Assembly (NCBI GenBank): GCA_016936395.1
Contig: JAFGXY010000047.1
Location: 1 to 64,000, forward strand
Origin: Paracoccaceae bacterium
GTDB lineage: Bacteria; Pseudomonadota; Alphaproteobacteria; Rhodobacterales; Rhodobacteraceae
Direction: 5' to 3'
Length of the DNA stretch: 64,000 nt
Shown: in pieces, positions 25,502 to 34,488 of the stretch
Layout: every line of letters begins with the position of its first letter
Numbering within the stretch: position 1 is the stretch's first letter
The notes under the pieces: generated by a model
Database searches by the model: none
Told to the model about the DNA's origin: nothing
The model's input: the letters and a program-made list of their open reading frames with translations, nothing else
Translations under genes and position numbers: made by a program

Positions 25502-26707
25502 ATGAAGCGAGTCGTCATCACCGGGGCGGGCACGATCAATGCCCTGGGTCTGAATGTGCCCGACACGTTGGCCGCCTTCGCGGCGGGGCAGTGCGGGATC
25601 GGGCCGCTGGACATTCCCGATGTCGACCGTCTGTCGGTGCGCATCGGCGCGCAGGTCAAGGGCTGGCAGGCGACCGATCACTTCGATCTGCGCGGCCTCA
25701 GCCTTTACGACCGGATGACCCAGTTTGCCCTGTGGTCGGCGCGCCAGGCGGTGGAACAGTCGGGGTTGCAGTTTGACAGCGCCTTGCAAGACCGTGCAGG
25801 CGTGGTTCTGGGAACTGCCGGGGGCGGGCTGAACACCACCGATGACAGTTATCGCGCCGTTTATGCCGAGGGCAAGAACCGCGTCCACCCGCTGACCGTG
25901 CCACGGCTGATGGCCAATGCCGGGGTCAGCCATATCAGCATGACATACGGGCTTCGGGGCCCGTGCTTTACCATCTCGACCGCCTGTGCCAGTTCCAACC
26001 ATGCCATGGGACTTGCGTTTCAGATGGTGCGGGCAGGGACCGCCCCGGTGATGTTGACCGGCGGGTCCGAGGCGATGCTGTGCTTTGGCGGTCTGAAGGC
26101 CTGGGAAGGCTTGCGGGTGATGTCATCCGATGCCTGCCGGCCGTTTTCGGCCAATCGCTCTGGCATGGTGCAGGGCGAGGGGGCGGCGGTGTTTGTATTC
26201 GAAGACCGCGATCACGCTCTGGCGCGAGGGGCCGAAATCCTTGCCGAGATCGTGGGTTTTGCCATGTGCTCTGATGCGCATGACGTGGTGATGCCGGCGT
26301 CCGAAGGGGCGGTGCGCGCGATGCGCGGCGCGCTTGCCGATGCCGGGCTGAACGCTGCGCAGGTGGGCTATGTCAACGCCCATGGCACCGGCACGGCGGC
26401 CAATGACCGCAGCGAGGCGGCCGCGATTGGCGCGGTGTTCGGACCGGACGCACCGCTGGTGTCGTCAACCAAATCGGCGCATGGCCACATGATCGGTGGC
26501 ACCGGCGCGGTTGAGTTGCTGGCCTGTCTTATGGCGCTGCGCGACGGCATCATCGCGCCGACGCTGGGCTTTCAACAGCCCGACCCGAACTGCCCGCTGG
26601 ACGTGGTGCCCAATATCGCGCGGCGGGCGCAGGTCGAGGTCGCCCTGTCCAACGCCTTTGCCTTTGGCGGGCTGAACGCGGTTCTGGCCATCACGCGCGC
26701 CGATTGA
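25502..26707 (+). CDS. Beta-ketoacyl-ACP synthase, FabF-like
   Basis: A 401-residue condensing enzyme that extends acyl-ACP by two carbons, giving 3-oxoacyl-ACP. The active-site triad is complete: Cys in STACASSNHAMG, His in NAHGTGTAANDRSE and His in STKSAHGHMIGGTGAVE. It is a divergent FabF paralogue of the kind found with dedicated ACPs. The coupling with lpxD and the special ACP suggests it serves lipid A acylation. Confidence 0.92.
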   Translation: MKRVVITGAGTINALGLNVPDTLAAFAAGQCGIGPLDIPDVDRLSVRIGAQVKGWQATDHFDLRGLSLYDRMTQFALWSARQAVEQSGLQFDSALQDRAGVVLGTAGGGLNTTDDSYRAVYAEGKNRVHPLTVPRLMANAGVSHISMTYGLRGPCFTISTACASSNHAMGLAFQMVRAGTAPVMLTGGSEAMLCFGGLKAWEGLRVMSSDACRPFSANRSGMVQGEGAAVFVFEDRDHALARGAEILAEIVGFAMCSDAHDVVMPASEGAVRAMRGALADAGLNAAQVGYVNAHGTGTAANDRSEAAAIGAVFGPDAPLVSSTKSAHGHMIGGTGAVELLACLMALRDGIIAPTLGFQQPDPNCPLDVVPNIARRAQVEVALSNAFAFGGLNAVLAITRAD

Positions 26708-26709
26708 GC

Positions 26710-26741
26710 AAAGGCCGCACGCCAGATGGCGGCGGCCTTCC
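26710..26741 (+). terminator. Hairpin after the ketosynthase gene
   Basis: AAGGCCGC and GCGGCCTT form an inverted repeat around a 13-nt loop just past the stop. There is no clear T-run, so termination efficiency is uncertain. It lies between convergent genes. Confidence 0.5.
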
Positions 26742-26760
26742 TGGGAACTCTGCAAGAGCG

Positions 26761-27432
26761 TTACTTGTTGGTGGCAGACACCGCGGTGTAGCCGGCGGTA
26801 AAGCCCTTCAAAGACACTTCAACCGAGACCTTCTGATCCGGGGCAACCACCGGCACGATGGTGATCACGGCTTTGGCGCCCTTCTTGAATTGCTCCACCT
26901 CTTCGGCGGTAAAGCCGATCCGCGAGATGCAGCCGATGGTCGAGCAGAAGGTGAACGGATAGACCTTGGCCTTGGTGCCGTCGACCGACAGCAGCAGGTT
27001 TTCGGTCAGCAAGGTTTCCAGCGGCACCACCACGGTCGCGCCAGCAGCGGCCTTGCCACCATCGGTCAGGTTGAACATGCTGAACTCGGCCACCGAATTG
27101 CCCTGCGGGTCTTTCAGCAGTTGATACAACTGGCAGGGGTCCGCGCCATCAGCGGTGCGGATGCAGCGCTGTTCCCAGGCATCAAACTTGGCCTGCACAT
27201 AAGACGAGCCGACGCCATCATTTGCCTGGGCGACAGGTTTGCCATCGGGGCCAACCTCGGTGCCCATCGACAGATCATCGCTGACCGCTGCATCTGCCCC
27301 GGCAGGGGCTGCAGCGGCAGGATCGGCCGCCGGCGCGGTATCTTGCGCAACAGCAGACAGGGCCAGCCCCGCCGAAAGAAGCACCGCCAAGGAGACGGAT
27401 CTGGAAAGGGTTGCAGAGAAAGAAATTGTCAT
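26761..27432 (-). CDS. Invasion-associated locus B (IalB) family protein
   Basis: A 223-residue exported protein of the IalB family, named after Bartonella, where it affects red-cell invasion; in free-living alphaproteobacteria the role is unknown. The signal peptide ends at about residue 29 (ALSAVAQ), followed by an Ala/Pro-rich linker and the IalB domain with paired cysteines (RCIRTADGADPCQLYQ and TFCSTIGCISRIGF). The ATG at 27432 begins the signal peptide. Confidence 0.9.
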   Translation of the reverse strand: MTISFSATLSRSVSLAVLLSAGLALSAVAQDTAPAADPAAAAPAGADAAVSDDLSMGTEVGPDGKPVAQANDGVGSSYVQAKFDAWEQRCIRTADGADPCQLYQLLKDPQGNSVAEFSMFNLTDGGKAAAGATVVVPLETLLTENLLLSVDGTKAKVYPFTFCSTIGCISRIGFTAEEVEQFKKGAKAVITIVPVVAPDQKVSVEVSLKGFTAGYTAVSATNK

Positions 27433-27896
27433 GTCAGGTCCATGTTCCCGATTAGAGGCTTGTGCCATCGTGGTCGGCATAGCATGCAGCGCGACCCCTG
27501 TCAGGTGGCAAAAGCGTGACTTTGCATCTGCCGCCGACATCCTGTTCTCGCCGGGCAGCAACCACACATCCGGGCAAAAAAGGGCCAGCGTCGCGGCCCT
27601 TTTTCACTGGTGTTTTTATGCTCCCTGTCGGACTGGCCGACGTCATAGGGCCAGACGCTACGGCGTAATGTCACAGGCGTCAACAGGAAATCGGCCCCGG
27701 ATCGGTGACCCAAAAGCATACAAAAGATACACCTTTTCAAAGGGGCAACCCATCCGACCCTTGCGGCCCGGTGTGCGATGCCACAGACACTGGGGGCGCT
27801 GCGATCAAGACTGGCATCACGCGGCGAACCCGGTATGGTTGGGGCGCGCCGGGGCCAGAAACCCGGCGCAGTCACGCGGTCGAGGAGAGCCTGAAC
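27433..27896. other. 464-bp intergenic region with a bidirectional hairpin
   Basis: Lies upstream of both ialB (minus) and the HerA-like gene (plus). A hairpin AAAGGGCC-AGCGTCGC-GGCCCTTTTT (27576-27604) has T-runs on both strands, as in a bidirectional terminator. That is odd between divergent genes and suggests an unannotated short transcript on one side. Several short frames are present, but none resembles a protein I know. Confidence 0.5.
27576..27604. terminator. Bidirectional rho-independent terminator-like hairpin
   Basis: GGGCC pairs with GGCCC, extended by flanking A and T runs, around an 8-nt loop; T-tracts follow on either strand. The flanking genes both point away from it, so what it terminates is unclear. 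Confidence 0.6.
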
Positions 27897-29471
27897 GTGT
27901 CGGAAGAGCCTTCTATCTTTGTCGGCGGCGGCGGTGATGCCTACGCCGTGCCGCAACAGCTTTTGCTGCGCTATGGCAACCGTCACGGGCTGATTGCGGG
28001 GGCCACCGGCACCGGCAAGACGGTCACCCTGCAAATTCTGGCCGAGGGCTTTTCGGCAGCGGGGGTGCCGGTGTTTCTGTCCGATGTGAAAGGCGACCTG
28101 TCGGGGCTGGCGGCGGCGGGGGATCCGGCAGGCAAGCTGCACGCGGCCTTCACCAAACGCGCGGCCACCATCGGGCTGGACCTGCAGTATCGCGCCTTTC
28201 CGGTGCTGTTCTGGGATCTGTTCGGCGAACAGGGCCACCCGATCCGCGCCACCGTGGCCGAGATGGGGCCGCTTCTGCTGTCACGCCTGCTGGAACTGAC
28301 CGAAGCACAGGAGGGCGTGCTGAACGTCGCCTTCCGGCTGGCCGATGAAGAGGAACTGCCACTGCTGGACCTGAAAGACCTGCAAGCCCTGCTGGTCTAT
28401 ATCGGGGAAAACGCGCCTGCCATTTCCACCCGCTACGGCCTTGTTGCCACCGCCTCGATCGGGGCGATCCAGCGCCGGTTGCTGGTGCTGGAAAATCAGG
28501 GTGGGGCTGGCTTCTTTGGCGAACCGGCGCTGGACCTTGGCGACCTGATGCTGACGGATGCGCAAGGCTTTGGGCAGATCAGCATTCTGGCCGCCGACAA
28601 GCTGATGCACAGCCCGCGGCTGTATGCGACGTTCCTGTTGTGGCTGTTGTCGGAACTGTTTGAAACCCTGCCCGAGGTGGGCGACCCCGATAGGCCGAAA
28701 CTGGTGTTTTTCTTCGACGAGGCGCATCTGCTGTTTGATGATGCGCCTCGCGCACTGGTGCAAAAGGTGGAACAGGTGGCGCGGCTGATCCGGTCCAAGG
28801 GGGTGGGGGTGTATTTCATCACCCAGAATCCTGCCGATGTGCCGGAAAACATCTTGGGCCAGTTGGGCAACCGGGTGCAGCATGCCTTGCGCGCCTTTAC
28901 CGCCAAGGACCAGAAAGACCTGCGGATGGCCGCGCAAACCTATCGCGACAACCCCGGCTTCAAGACCGAAGACGCCATCCGCGAGGTCCGAACCGGCGAG
29001 GCGGTGACCTCGTTTCTGGAGCACAAGGGCATCCCCGGCATGGTGCAGCGCACGCTGGTCCGCCCGCCCGCCAGCCAGTTGGGGCCGATCGACCCTGCCT
29101 TGCGGGCGCAACTGATGGCGATGTCGCCGGTCAGGGGCAAATATGCCACCGTGCTGGACCGCGACAGCGCCTATGAGCGCTTGCGCGCCCGTGCGCAGGC
29201 AGCGGCTGCCGCGGTGGCGCAGGCCGAAACCGCGGCCGAGACGGCGAAACGCGGCGAGTCCAGCCTGCGGATTGATCCGTCCGAGTTCAAGCAGGGCCGC
29301 CGCTATGATCCCGATACCCCGGCCAAGCGCGCGCCCCGCACCACCAGCCGGCGATCCACCAGCGATTCGATCGGTGAGGCCTTTGCCAAGAGCTTTGCGC
29401 GCCAGTTGGGCACCAAGTCGGGGCAAGCCATCGTGCGCGGCGTGCTGGGGTCGATCTTCAAGAGCCGGTAA
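27897..29471 (+). CDS. HerA/YjgR-type DUF853 ATPase
   Basis: A 524-residue P-loop ATPase of the helicase HerA-like/YjgR (DUF853) family; its cellular role is unknown. Walker A is [12 protein letters not shown] near residue 38, followed by [13 protein letters not shown]. Walker B is [12 protein letters not shown], with a downstream Arg-containing [10 protein letters not shown] and FITQNPAD. The C-terminal 70 residues are charged and probably disordered. The GTG at 27897 with GAGGAGAG upstream is chosen because it starts at the conserved N-terminus. It is followed by a tandem-repeat block. Confidence 0.88.
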   Translation: MSEEPSIFVGGGGDAYAVPQQLLLRYGNRHGLIAGATGTGKTVTLQILAEGFSAAGVPVFLSDVKGDLSGLAAAGDPAGKLHAAFTKRAATIGLDLQYRAFPVLFWDLFGEQGHPIRATVAEMGPLLLSRLLELTEAQEGVLNVAFRLADEEELPLLDLKDLQALLVYIGENAPAISTRYGLVATASIGAIQRRLLVLENQGGAGFFGEPALDLGDLMLTDAQGFGQISILAADKLMHSPRLYATFLLWLLSELFETLPEVGDPDRPKLVFFFDEAHLLFDDAPRALVQKVEQVARLIRSKGVGVYFITQNPADVPENILGQLGNRVQHALRAFTAKDQKDLRMAAQTYRDNPGFKTEDAIREVRTGEAVTSFLEHKGIPGMVQRTLVRPPASQLGPIDPALRAQLMAMSPVRGKYATVLDRDSAYERLRARAQAAAAAVAQAETAAETAKRGESSLRIDPSEFKQGRRYDPDTPAKRAPRTTSRRSTSDSIGEAFAKSFARQLGTKSGQAIVRGVLGSIFKSR

Positions 29472-29487
29472 GTCGTGCGGCGCCGTG

Positions 29488-29611
29488 GCCTGATCAAAGA
29501 GGGGAGCTCTGCCCGCGCCTGATCAGACAAGGGGGGGCTCTGCCCGCGCCTGATCAGACAAGGGGGGGCTCTGCCCGCGGTTGATCAGACAAAGGGGGGC
29601 TCTGCCCCCCG
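29488..29611. repeat. 29-31 bp tandem repeat block
   Basis: Four consecutive units begin TGATCA at 29491, 29520, 29551 and 29582, so the periods are 29, 31 and 31 bp. The unit is TGATCAGACAAGGGGG followed by GGCTCTGCCCGCG. Units two and three are almost identical; the first and last are divergent. The repeats abut each other with no spacers. The final unit merges into the dispersed repeat that follows. Confidence 0.85.
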
Positions 29612-29658
29612 GCGCGTGCCGCGCCTCCCCCCTGGGGTATTTTTGCCAAGAGGAAATT
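29612..29658 (+). repeat. Dispersed intergenic repeat (GGGGTATTTTTGCCAAGAGGA)
   Basis: CGCGCCTCCCCCCTGGGG followed by TATTTTTGCCAAGAGGAAATT recurs almost unchanged at 56848-56889, including the preceding GGGGCTCTGCCCC hairpin. Shorter forms are at 11924 and 42578. It is always between genes and close to gene 3' ends. Confidence 0.7.
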
Positions 29659-29681
29659 GCCGGGTGACGAGGCCGGCGCCG

Positions 29682-30986
29682 TCAGAGGGGGCGGATTTTC
29701 AGCTTGGTCAGCCGGTTCTCACGGCGCTGCACCACCTCGAAGCGATAGCCGTGGAAGCTGAACGCCTGGCCCTCGGACGGGATCATCTGCGCTTCGTGGA
29801 TCACCAGCCCGGCGATGGTATTGGCCTCGTCATCGGGCAGCGCCCAATCCAGCGCGCGGTTCAGATCGCGGATCGTCATCGCGCCTTCGACCAAGTAATC
29901 GCCGTTCTCGCTGGCCTTGGGCACGTTTTCCTTTTGCACCACATCGAATTCATCCGAGATTTCGCCAACGATCTCTTCGAGAATGTCCTCGAGCGTGATC
30001 AGGCCCTGAAGCGCGCCATATTCATCGACCACCAGCGCGAAATGGGTGCGGCGCTTGAGGAATTCGCGCATCTGTTCGTCCAGCGCCGTGGTGTCGGGAA
30101 TGAAATACGGCTTCATCGCCACCTTGACGATATCCAGATCCTTGATCGACTGGACAAAGCCCTCTTCGCCGCGCACCAGACGATCGACCTCGCGCAACAG
30201 ATCCTTGGCATGCACGACGCCCAGAATGTTTTCCTCATCGCCGCGAAACAGCGGCAGGCGGGTGTGCGGGCTGGCCAGAACCTTTGTGATCAATTCGGCG
30301 GGCGGCATGTCGGCGTCCAGCATTTCGATGGTGCGGCGGTGGCGCATGATCTCATCCACCGTGCGCGAGCCAAGGTCGAGGGCCCCCAGAAGCCGGTCGC
30401 GGTCTTCCTTTTCCACCGCCCCTTCGGAATGGCCCAGGGCAATCGCGCCCATGATTTCATCGCGCAGCGCAAGGATCTTGCCTTCGGGGTCGGCGCGCAC
30501 GCCAAACAGCCGCAGCACACCGCGCACCAGCACGCGCACCACCGTGACGATCGGCGAAAACACCAGGATCAGCACGCGGATCACCGGGGCCACATGGGTC
30601 GCGACGGCCTCGGGATAGGTGATGGCCAGGGTCTTGGGCAGAACCTCGCCAAAGATCAGGACCAGCGCGGTCATGCCAAGGGTGGCGAAGGCCACGCCGG
30701 AATCGCCAAACACCCGCGTCAGCAGGGCCGTGGCCAGCGAGGCCGACAGGATGTTGACGACGTTGTTGCCCAGAAGGATGGCACCGATCATCCGCTCGTT
30801 GTCTTCGGTCACGGCCATTGCGGTGACGGCGCCACGGCCGCCCTTGTCGGCCAGCGTTTTCAGCTTGGCGCGGGATGCGGCGGTCAGCGCGGTTTCCGAG
30901 CCGGAAAAGAACGCCGACAGAACCAGCAAAGCCAGAATGCCGGCCGTGGTGAACCAGAAGGCGGTGTCAATCGAGGCGGGGTCCAT
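29682..30986 (-). CDS. HlyC/CorC (CNNM) family transporter-like protein
   Basis: A 434-residue membrane protein: an N-terminal DUF21/CNNM domain with about four helices (residues 10-150), a CBS-domain pair (about 210-330) and a C-terminal CorC_HlyC domain. These proteins are linked to Mg2+/Co2+ efflux or homeostasis. Typical stretches are SAFFSGSETALTAASRAKL, GNNVVNILSASLAT and VVDEYGALQGLITLEDILEEIVGEI. It lies upstream of xerD on the minus strand only in position; xerD is transcribed toward it. Confidence 0.92.
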   Translation of the reverse strand: MDPASIDTAFWFTTAGILALLVLSAFFSGSETALTAASRAKLKTLADKGGRGAVTAMAVTEDNERMIGAILLGNNVVNILSASLATALLTRVFGDSGVAFATLGMTALVLIFGEVLPKTLAITYPEAVATHVAPVIRVLILVFSPIVTVVRVLVRGVLRLFGVRADPEGKILALRDEIMGAIALGHSEGAVEKEDRDRLLGALDLGSRTVDEIMRHRRTIEMLDADMPPAELITKVLASPHTRLPLFRGDEENILGVVHAKDLLREVDRLVRGEEGFVQSIKDLDIVKVAMKPYFIPDTTALDEQMREFLKRRTHFALVVDEYGALQGLITLEDILEEIVGEISDEFDVVQKENVPKASENGDYLVEGAMTIRDLNRALDWALPDDEANTIAGLVIHEAQMIPSEGQAFSFHGYRFEVVQRRENRLTKLKIRPL

Positions 30987-31052
30987 CTTGTGTCCAGTTG
31001 TATCGGGGCAAACGGGTTATCGGTCTGAAGGCGGGACGGATCAAGTCACGGA

Positions 31053-32030
31053 TCAAGTCCTGGGCTTGGCCAGCGGATGATGATCCAGCACCAGGGCTTT
31101 CAGGTGTTCGTCCAGAACATGGGTATAGATCTCGGTGGTGGACAGATCGGCATGGCCCAGCAGGGTCTGGATCACCCGCAGATCGGCGCCGCCGGCAAGC
31201 AGGTGGGTGGCAAAGGCGTGGCGCAGGGCGTGCGGCGTGACACGCGACGGAGAAACCCCGGCCGCCACGGCAATGTCTTTCAGCATCAGGTGAAAATGCT
31301 GGCGGGTCAGGTGGCCGTCGGCTCCCGGACCGGGAAAGAGGTGCCGCGCGGCAGGTTTGCCGGCCTTGCGGGCGGTGTCTTCGGCGGCGTCACGGATCGC
31401 AAGCCATGCGCTCAGTGCGCTGCGGGCCGGGCCCGACAGCGGCACCATGCGTTCCTTTTCGCCCTTGCCGCGCACCAGAACCATGCGCGGGTCGCCGCGC
31501 ACCGCCGCGACCGGCAGGCTGACCAGTTCGGTGACCCGCATGCCGGTGGCGTAAAGCAGTTCCAGCAGGGCGGTGTTGCGCGCCCGATCAGCCGGGCTGC
31601 GGCCATGGCGGCGCACGGCGTCCAGCAGGCGGGTGACGTCCTCCTGACCCAGGGCATCGGGCAGGCGTTGCATGGCACCAGGGCCCTTGATGCGGATGGC
31701 GGGGTTGTCGCTGCGCCAGCCTTCGTCATGCGCAAAGCGGTAAAGCTGGCGGATCGACGACAGCCGCCGGGCACGGGTGGCCTTGGACAGGCCATTTGCC
31801 TCGCATGACACCAGATAGGCCTCGACATCGTCGCGGGTGGCGGCGGCAAAGCCTGTGCCGCGATGTGCAAGCCAGGCCGCGAAATCCCTGAGGTCGCGGC
31901 CGTAACCCAACTGGGTGTTGCGCGCGGCGCCAAGGTCTGCGGCATGGGCGGCCAGAAAGGTGGAAATCCAGCCATCAGACGTGGCAGGGGCAGACGAGGC
32001 AGGCGAAGGCGCGGGCGGGGGGGCTGTCAT
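31053..32030 (-). CDS. xerD: Tyrosine recombinase XerD
   Basis: Site-specific recombinase resolving chromosome dimers at dif with XerC and FtsK. The 325-residue protein has the N-terminal SAM-like domain and the catalytic set: Arg in YATGMRVTELVSL, His-x-x-Arg in TPHALRHAFATHLL, His in LLGHADLSTTEIY and the nucleophilic Tyr in the same segment. The N-terminus has an extra Pro/Ala/Ser-rich stretch of about 18 residues. Its start overlaps the stop of the hypothetical gene 32027-33583. XerD rather than XerC is chosen by overall look, less certain than the family. Confidence 0.88.
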   Translation of the reverse strand: MTAPPPAPSPASSAPATSDGWISTFLAAHAADLGAARNTQLGYGRDLRDFAAWLAHRGTGFAAATRDDVEAYLVSCEANGLSKATRARRLSSIRQLYRFAHDEGWRSDNPAIRIKGPGAMQRLPDALGQEDVTRLLDAVRRHGRSPADRARNTALLELLYATGMRVTELVSLPVAAVRGDPRMVLVRGKGEKERMVPLSGPARSALSAWLAIRDAAEDTARKAGKPAARHLFPGPGADGHLTRQHFHLMLKDIAVAAGVSPSRVTPHALRHAFATHLLAGGADLRVIQTLLGHADLSTTEIYTHVLDEHLKALVLDHHPLAKPRT

Positions 32031-33583
32031 CCGCGCCGCTCCAGCAGCATCAACTGCAGTGCTGTGCGCCGTGCCACGTCTTCCAGCCCGACATGGCGCA
32101 GGAAGGCCAGCCCGTCGGTGACGCCCTTCAGGTCGCCTTGCACCCCACGCCCGATCTGATCGACCGCCAGAAGCAGCGCCTCGCCCAGACGGCGCTGGTC
32201 GGTAAGCTGGGCAAAGGCGGGGGCGCTTTGGGCGTGCAGGAAGGCGGGCGCGATGGCGCGGCCCAGCGAGTCGGGCGGCGTGGCCCCGGCCAAAGACCCG
32301 GTGGCAAGGCCGATCAGAAACACCTCGCGCGGGGTTTCGGGCTTGCGGGCACGCGCGGCGGTTTCATACTGCATCGACAACAGCCCGATCTCAAAGGCGA
32401 TGCGCCCGGCGTCGCCGGTCAACGGCAGGCGTGACAGATCGGCGGCGAACAGCAGCGCAAACGGCACCTCCAGCTCCACCTCGGCCATCTGCGCCCAAAC
32501 CCCCGGCAGGCTGAGCGCCACGGCGCCGGGGTCTCCGGCGCGCAGGGCGGTGTCAAAGCGCTGAAAGGCATCGACCCGGTCCCAGACCCCGCCCGAGGCG
32601 GCGGGCAGGCGTTCGGTGTAAAGCCCCAGCAGCAGGTTGGGCCCGATCACCCCGGCGCGGGTCAGGCGCTCGGCGGCCTCGATCTGGCCCTTCCATCCGG
32701 CGGTGTCGCGCAATTCGGCATGGGCAAAGGCCAGCGGCAGGCGGGTGGTGGGCTGCGGCTCGCCAATCGCCTCGAACATCCGCCAGGACAGCGGGGTCAT
32801 GGTGGCGGGCACCGGCGGCAGGGCCTCGCCTTCATAAAGGTCGGGGTCAAGGAACCGCGACAACAGCGCGTCTTCGTCTTCGGTGACAAAGCCAAGGGCC
32901 TGAGCGGTGCGCAGCGTCAGCGCGGCGGCGTTCCAGTCACCCGAGCGGGCCAGACAGAAGATCCGCGCCGGAAAGGTGGGGGCAAGATCGGGGGTGGCCC
33001 GCATGGTGTTGCAGCCCTGTTCCTCTTGCCCGGTCAGCAGGGCCACATCAAAGGCCCGGCGAAACAATTCGGCATTGCCGGTGGGCGCGCGGGCCAAAAG
33101 GGCGGCCGCCTGATCCAGCGCCCCCATTGCCAGAAGCCGGTCGATCCGCGCGAGCAGCAAGACGCCCTTGCCAAGACTGTCGGGCGGCGGGGTCGCCTCG
33201 GCCAGCATCAGGGTCATCATCAGGCCTTGCATCGCGGGCAGGGCTTCGCCTTGGTGGGCCTGAAGGGCGGCCACGATCTCGGCCTCGCGGCCCATCCCCC
33301 ACAGGTCGCGCGGCAAACCGGTCACCGTAGAAGACAGCAAGCCCAATCCATCGGGCGACAGACCGTCCAGCCTGCTGACAGCCACGTCCTGCGGCATGGC
33401 TCCGCCGGTGGTGACGGGGGCCTCGTCGCGCTTGGCCGGGGTGCCCAACTTTGCCCCCGCCGGCGTCGCCACCGATTGTGACAACCAGTCGATCGCCGAC
33501 AACGGCGCATCCTGCGCGAGGGCCGCGTTGGCACTTACCGCTGCCAGCAGCGACAGGCAGGTCAGCCGAAGCCTAGTCGGCAT
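32027..33583 (-). CDS. Exported hypothetical protein upstream of xerD
   Basis: A 518-residue protein with a clear signal peptide (hydrophobic core LTCLSLLAAVSANAALA, cleavage near residue 23). The remainder is largely helical and alanine/leucine-rich, with a pair of cysteines (GCNTMRATPDLAPTFPARIFCLAR) that could form a disulphide; the repeat-like helical layout suggests a solenoid. I do not recognise a named domain. It overlaps xerD by ATGA and its own start lies inside the small gene 33573-33773, so the three are probably one operon. Confidence 0.8.
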   Translation of the reverse strand: MPTRLRLTCLSLLAAVSANAALAQDAPLSAIDWLSQSVATPAGAKLGTPAKRDEAPVTTGGAMPQDVAVSRLDGLSPDGLGLLSSTVTGLPRDLWGMGREAEIVAALQAHQGEALPAMQGLMMTLMLAEATPPPDSLGKGVLLLARIDRLLAMGALDQAAALLARAPTGNAELFRRAFDVALLTGQEEQGCNTMRATPDLAPTFPARIFCLARSGDWNAAALTLRTAQALGFVTEDEDALLSRFLDPDLYEGEALPPVPATMTPLSWRMFEAIGEPQPTTRLPLAFAHAELRDTAGWKGQIEAAERLTRAGVIGPNLLLGLYTERLPAASGGVWDRVDAFQRFDTALRAGDPGAVALSLPGVWAQMAEVELEVPFALLFAADLSRLPLTGDAGRIAFEIGLLSMQYETAARARKPETPREVFLIGLATGSLAGATPPDSLGRAIAPAFLHAQSAPAFAQLTDQRRLGEALLLAVDQIGRGVQGDLKGVTDGLAFLRHVGLEDVARRTALQLMLLERRG

Positions 33584-33773
33584 GCAATGTCACCGGAACC
33601 GAAACTTCCGACCGCACCGGCGCAAGGTCCGCCAGATAGGCATAGGCCGACAGCCCCGCCAACCCCAAAATCCCCAGAACCAGACCTGCTTTGATGATCC
33701 GCGCAATCACTGCCTTGTGCCTTTCAAATCTGCGATATCCCGCCCCGGTTTTGTCCGAAGGTCTTGTCCGCAT
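33573..33773 (-). CDS. Small single-pass membrane protein
   Basis: A 66-residue protein: a basic N-terminus (MRTRPSDKTGAGYRRFERHK), one membrane helix at about residues 27-48, and a short periplasmic tail ending SVPVTLHAD. It overlaps the downstream gene by 11 bp and is probably the first gene of the operon ending in xerD. Small proteins of this form are common upstream of this locus in Rhodobacterales as far as I recall; function unknown. Confidence 0.75.
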   Translation of the reverse strand: MRTRPSDKTGAGYRRFERHKAVIARIIKAGLVLGILGLAGLSAYAYLADLAPVRSEVSVPVTLHAD

Positions 33774-33944
33774 CAAAGGCCTTCGGGGCGCAGTGTCACC
33801 TGCACCCTTACCGCCTTCGCTCCGATTATATATGGCAATCGCGCAGAGTTCACGCCATGACATGAAAAATGCGCGTGATGCGGGCGAAAGCCTGCCACCT
33901 TGGACAAATAGGCCCGAAAGCGGCCAAAGACGCGGGGGGAAAGC

Positions 33945-34487
33945 ATGGCACGGCTGAAAAAGACGGTCGCCATGGTGGGGATGATGGGGGCAGGCAAGAC
34001 CGCCGTCGGCACGGCTTTGGCCAGGCTTCTGGCGGTGCCGTTCGTTGATTCGGACGAAGAGATCGTCCGCGCCGCGCACCGCCCGATTGCCGAGATCTTC
34101 GAGCGCGATGGCGAGCCGTTCTTTCGCGCCCGCGAATCCGAGGTTCTGGCCCGGCTGTTGCGCGGCCCGCCTTGCGTTTTGTCCACCGGCGGCGGCGCCT
34201 ATCTGGCCGAAAGCAATCGCAAGCTGATTTCCGAGGCCGGGGTGGCCGTCTGGCTGCGCGCCGATCTTGACCTGTTGTGGCAGCGCGTGCGGCACAAGAC
34301 CACGCGCCCCTTGCTGCGCACCGCCAACCCGCGCGAAACCCTGCGCGCGCTGTATGAAGCGCGGGTGCCGCTTTACAGCCTGGCCGATGTGGTGGTGGAC
34401 GCCTGTCCCGACCTGTCGATCGAGGCCATGGCGGCGCGGGTGCTTGAGGGGCTGCAAGCCCGCCCTGATGTGCTGGATGGAGAGTAG
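33945..34487 (+). CDS. aroK: Shikimate kinase
   Basis: Phosphorylates shikimate in aromatic amino-acid synthesis. The 180-residue P-loop kinase has GMMGAGKTAVGTALA, the shikimate-binding FVDSDEEIVRAAHRPIAEIF, the Arg in EREPFFRARES-like context and STGGGAYLAE, with the lid Arg in HKTTRPLLRT. It is followed one base later by aroB, the common aroK-aroB pair. The upstream 170 bp should hold the promoter, divergent from the xerD operon. Confidence 0.95.
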   Translation: MARLKKTVAMVGMMGAGKTAVGTALARLLAVPFVDSDEEIVRAAHRPIAEIFERDGEPFFRARESEVLARLLRGPPCVLSTGGGAYLAESNRKLISEAGVAVWLRADLDLLWQRVRHKTTRPLLRTANPRETLRALYEARVPLYSLADVVVDACPDLSIEAMAARVLEGLQARPDVLDGE

Positions 34488-34488
34488 G

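Noticed and set aside
29488-29611. Possible CRISPR array
   Set aside because: The repeats are directly adjacent with no unique spacers, are GC-skewed, and have no cas genes nearby.
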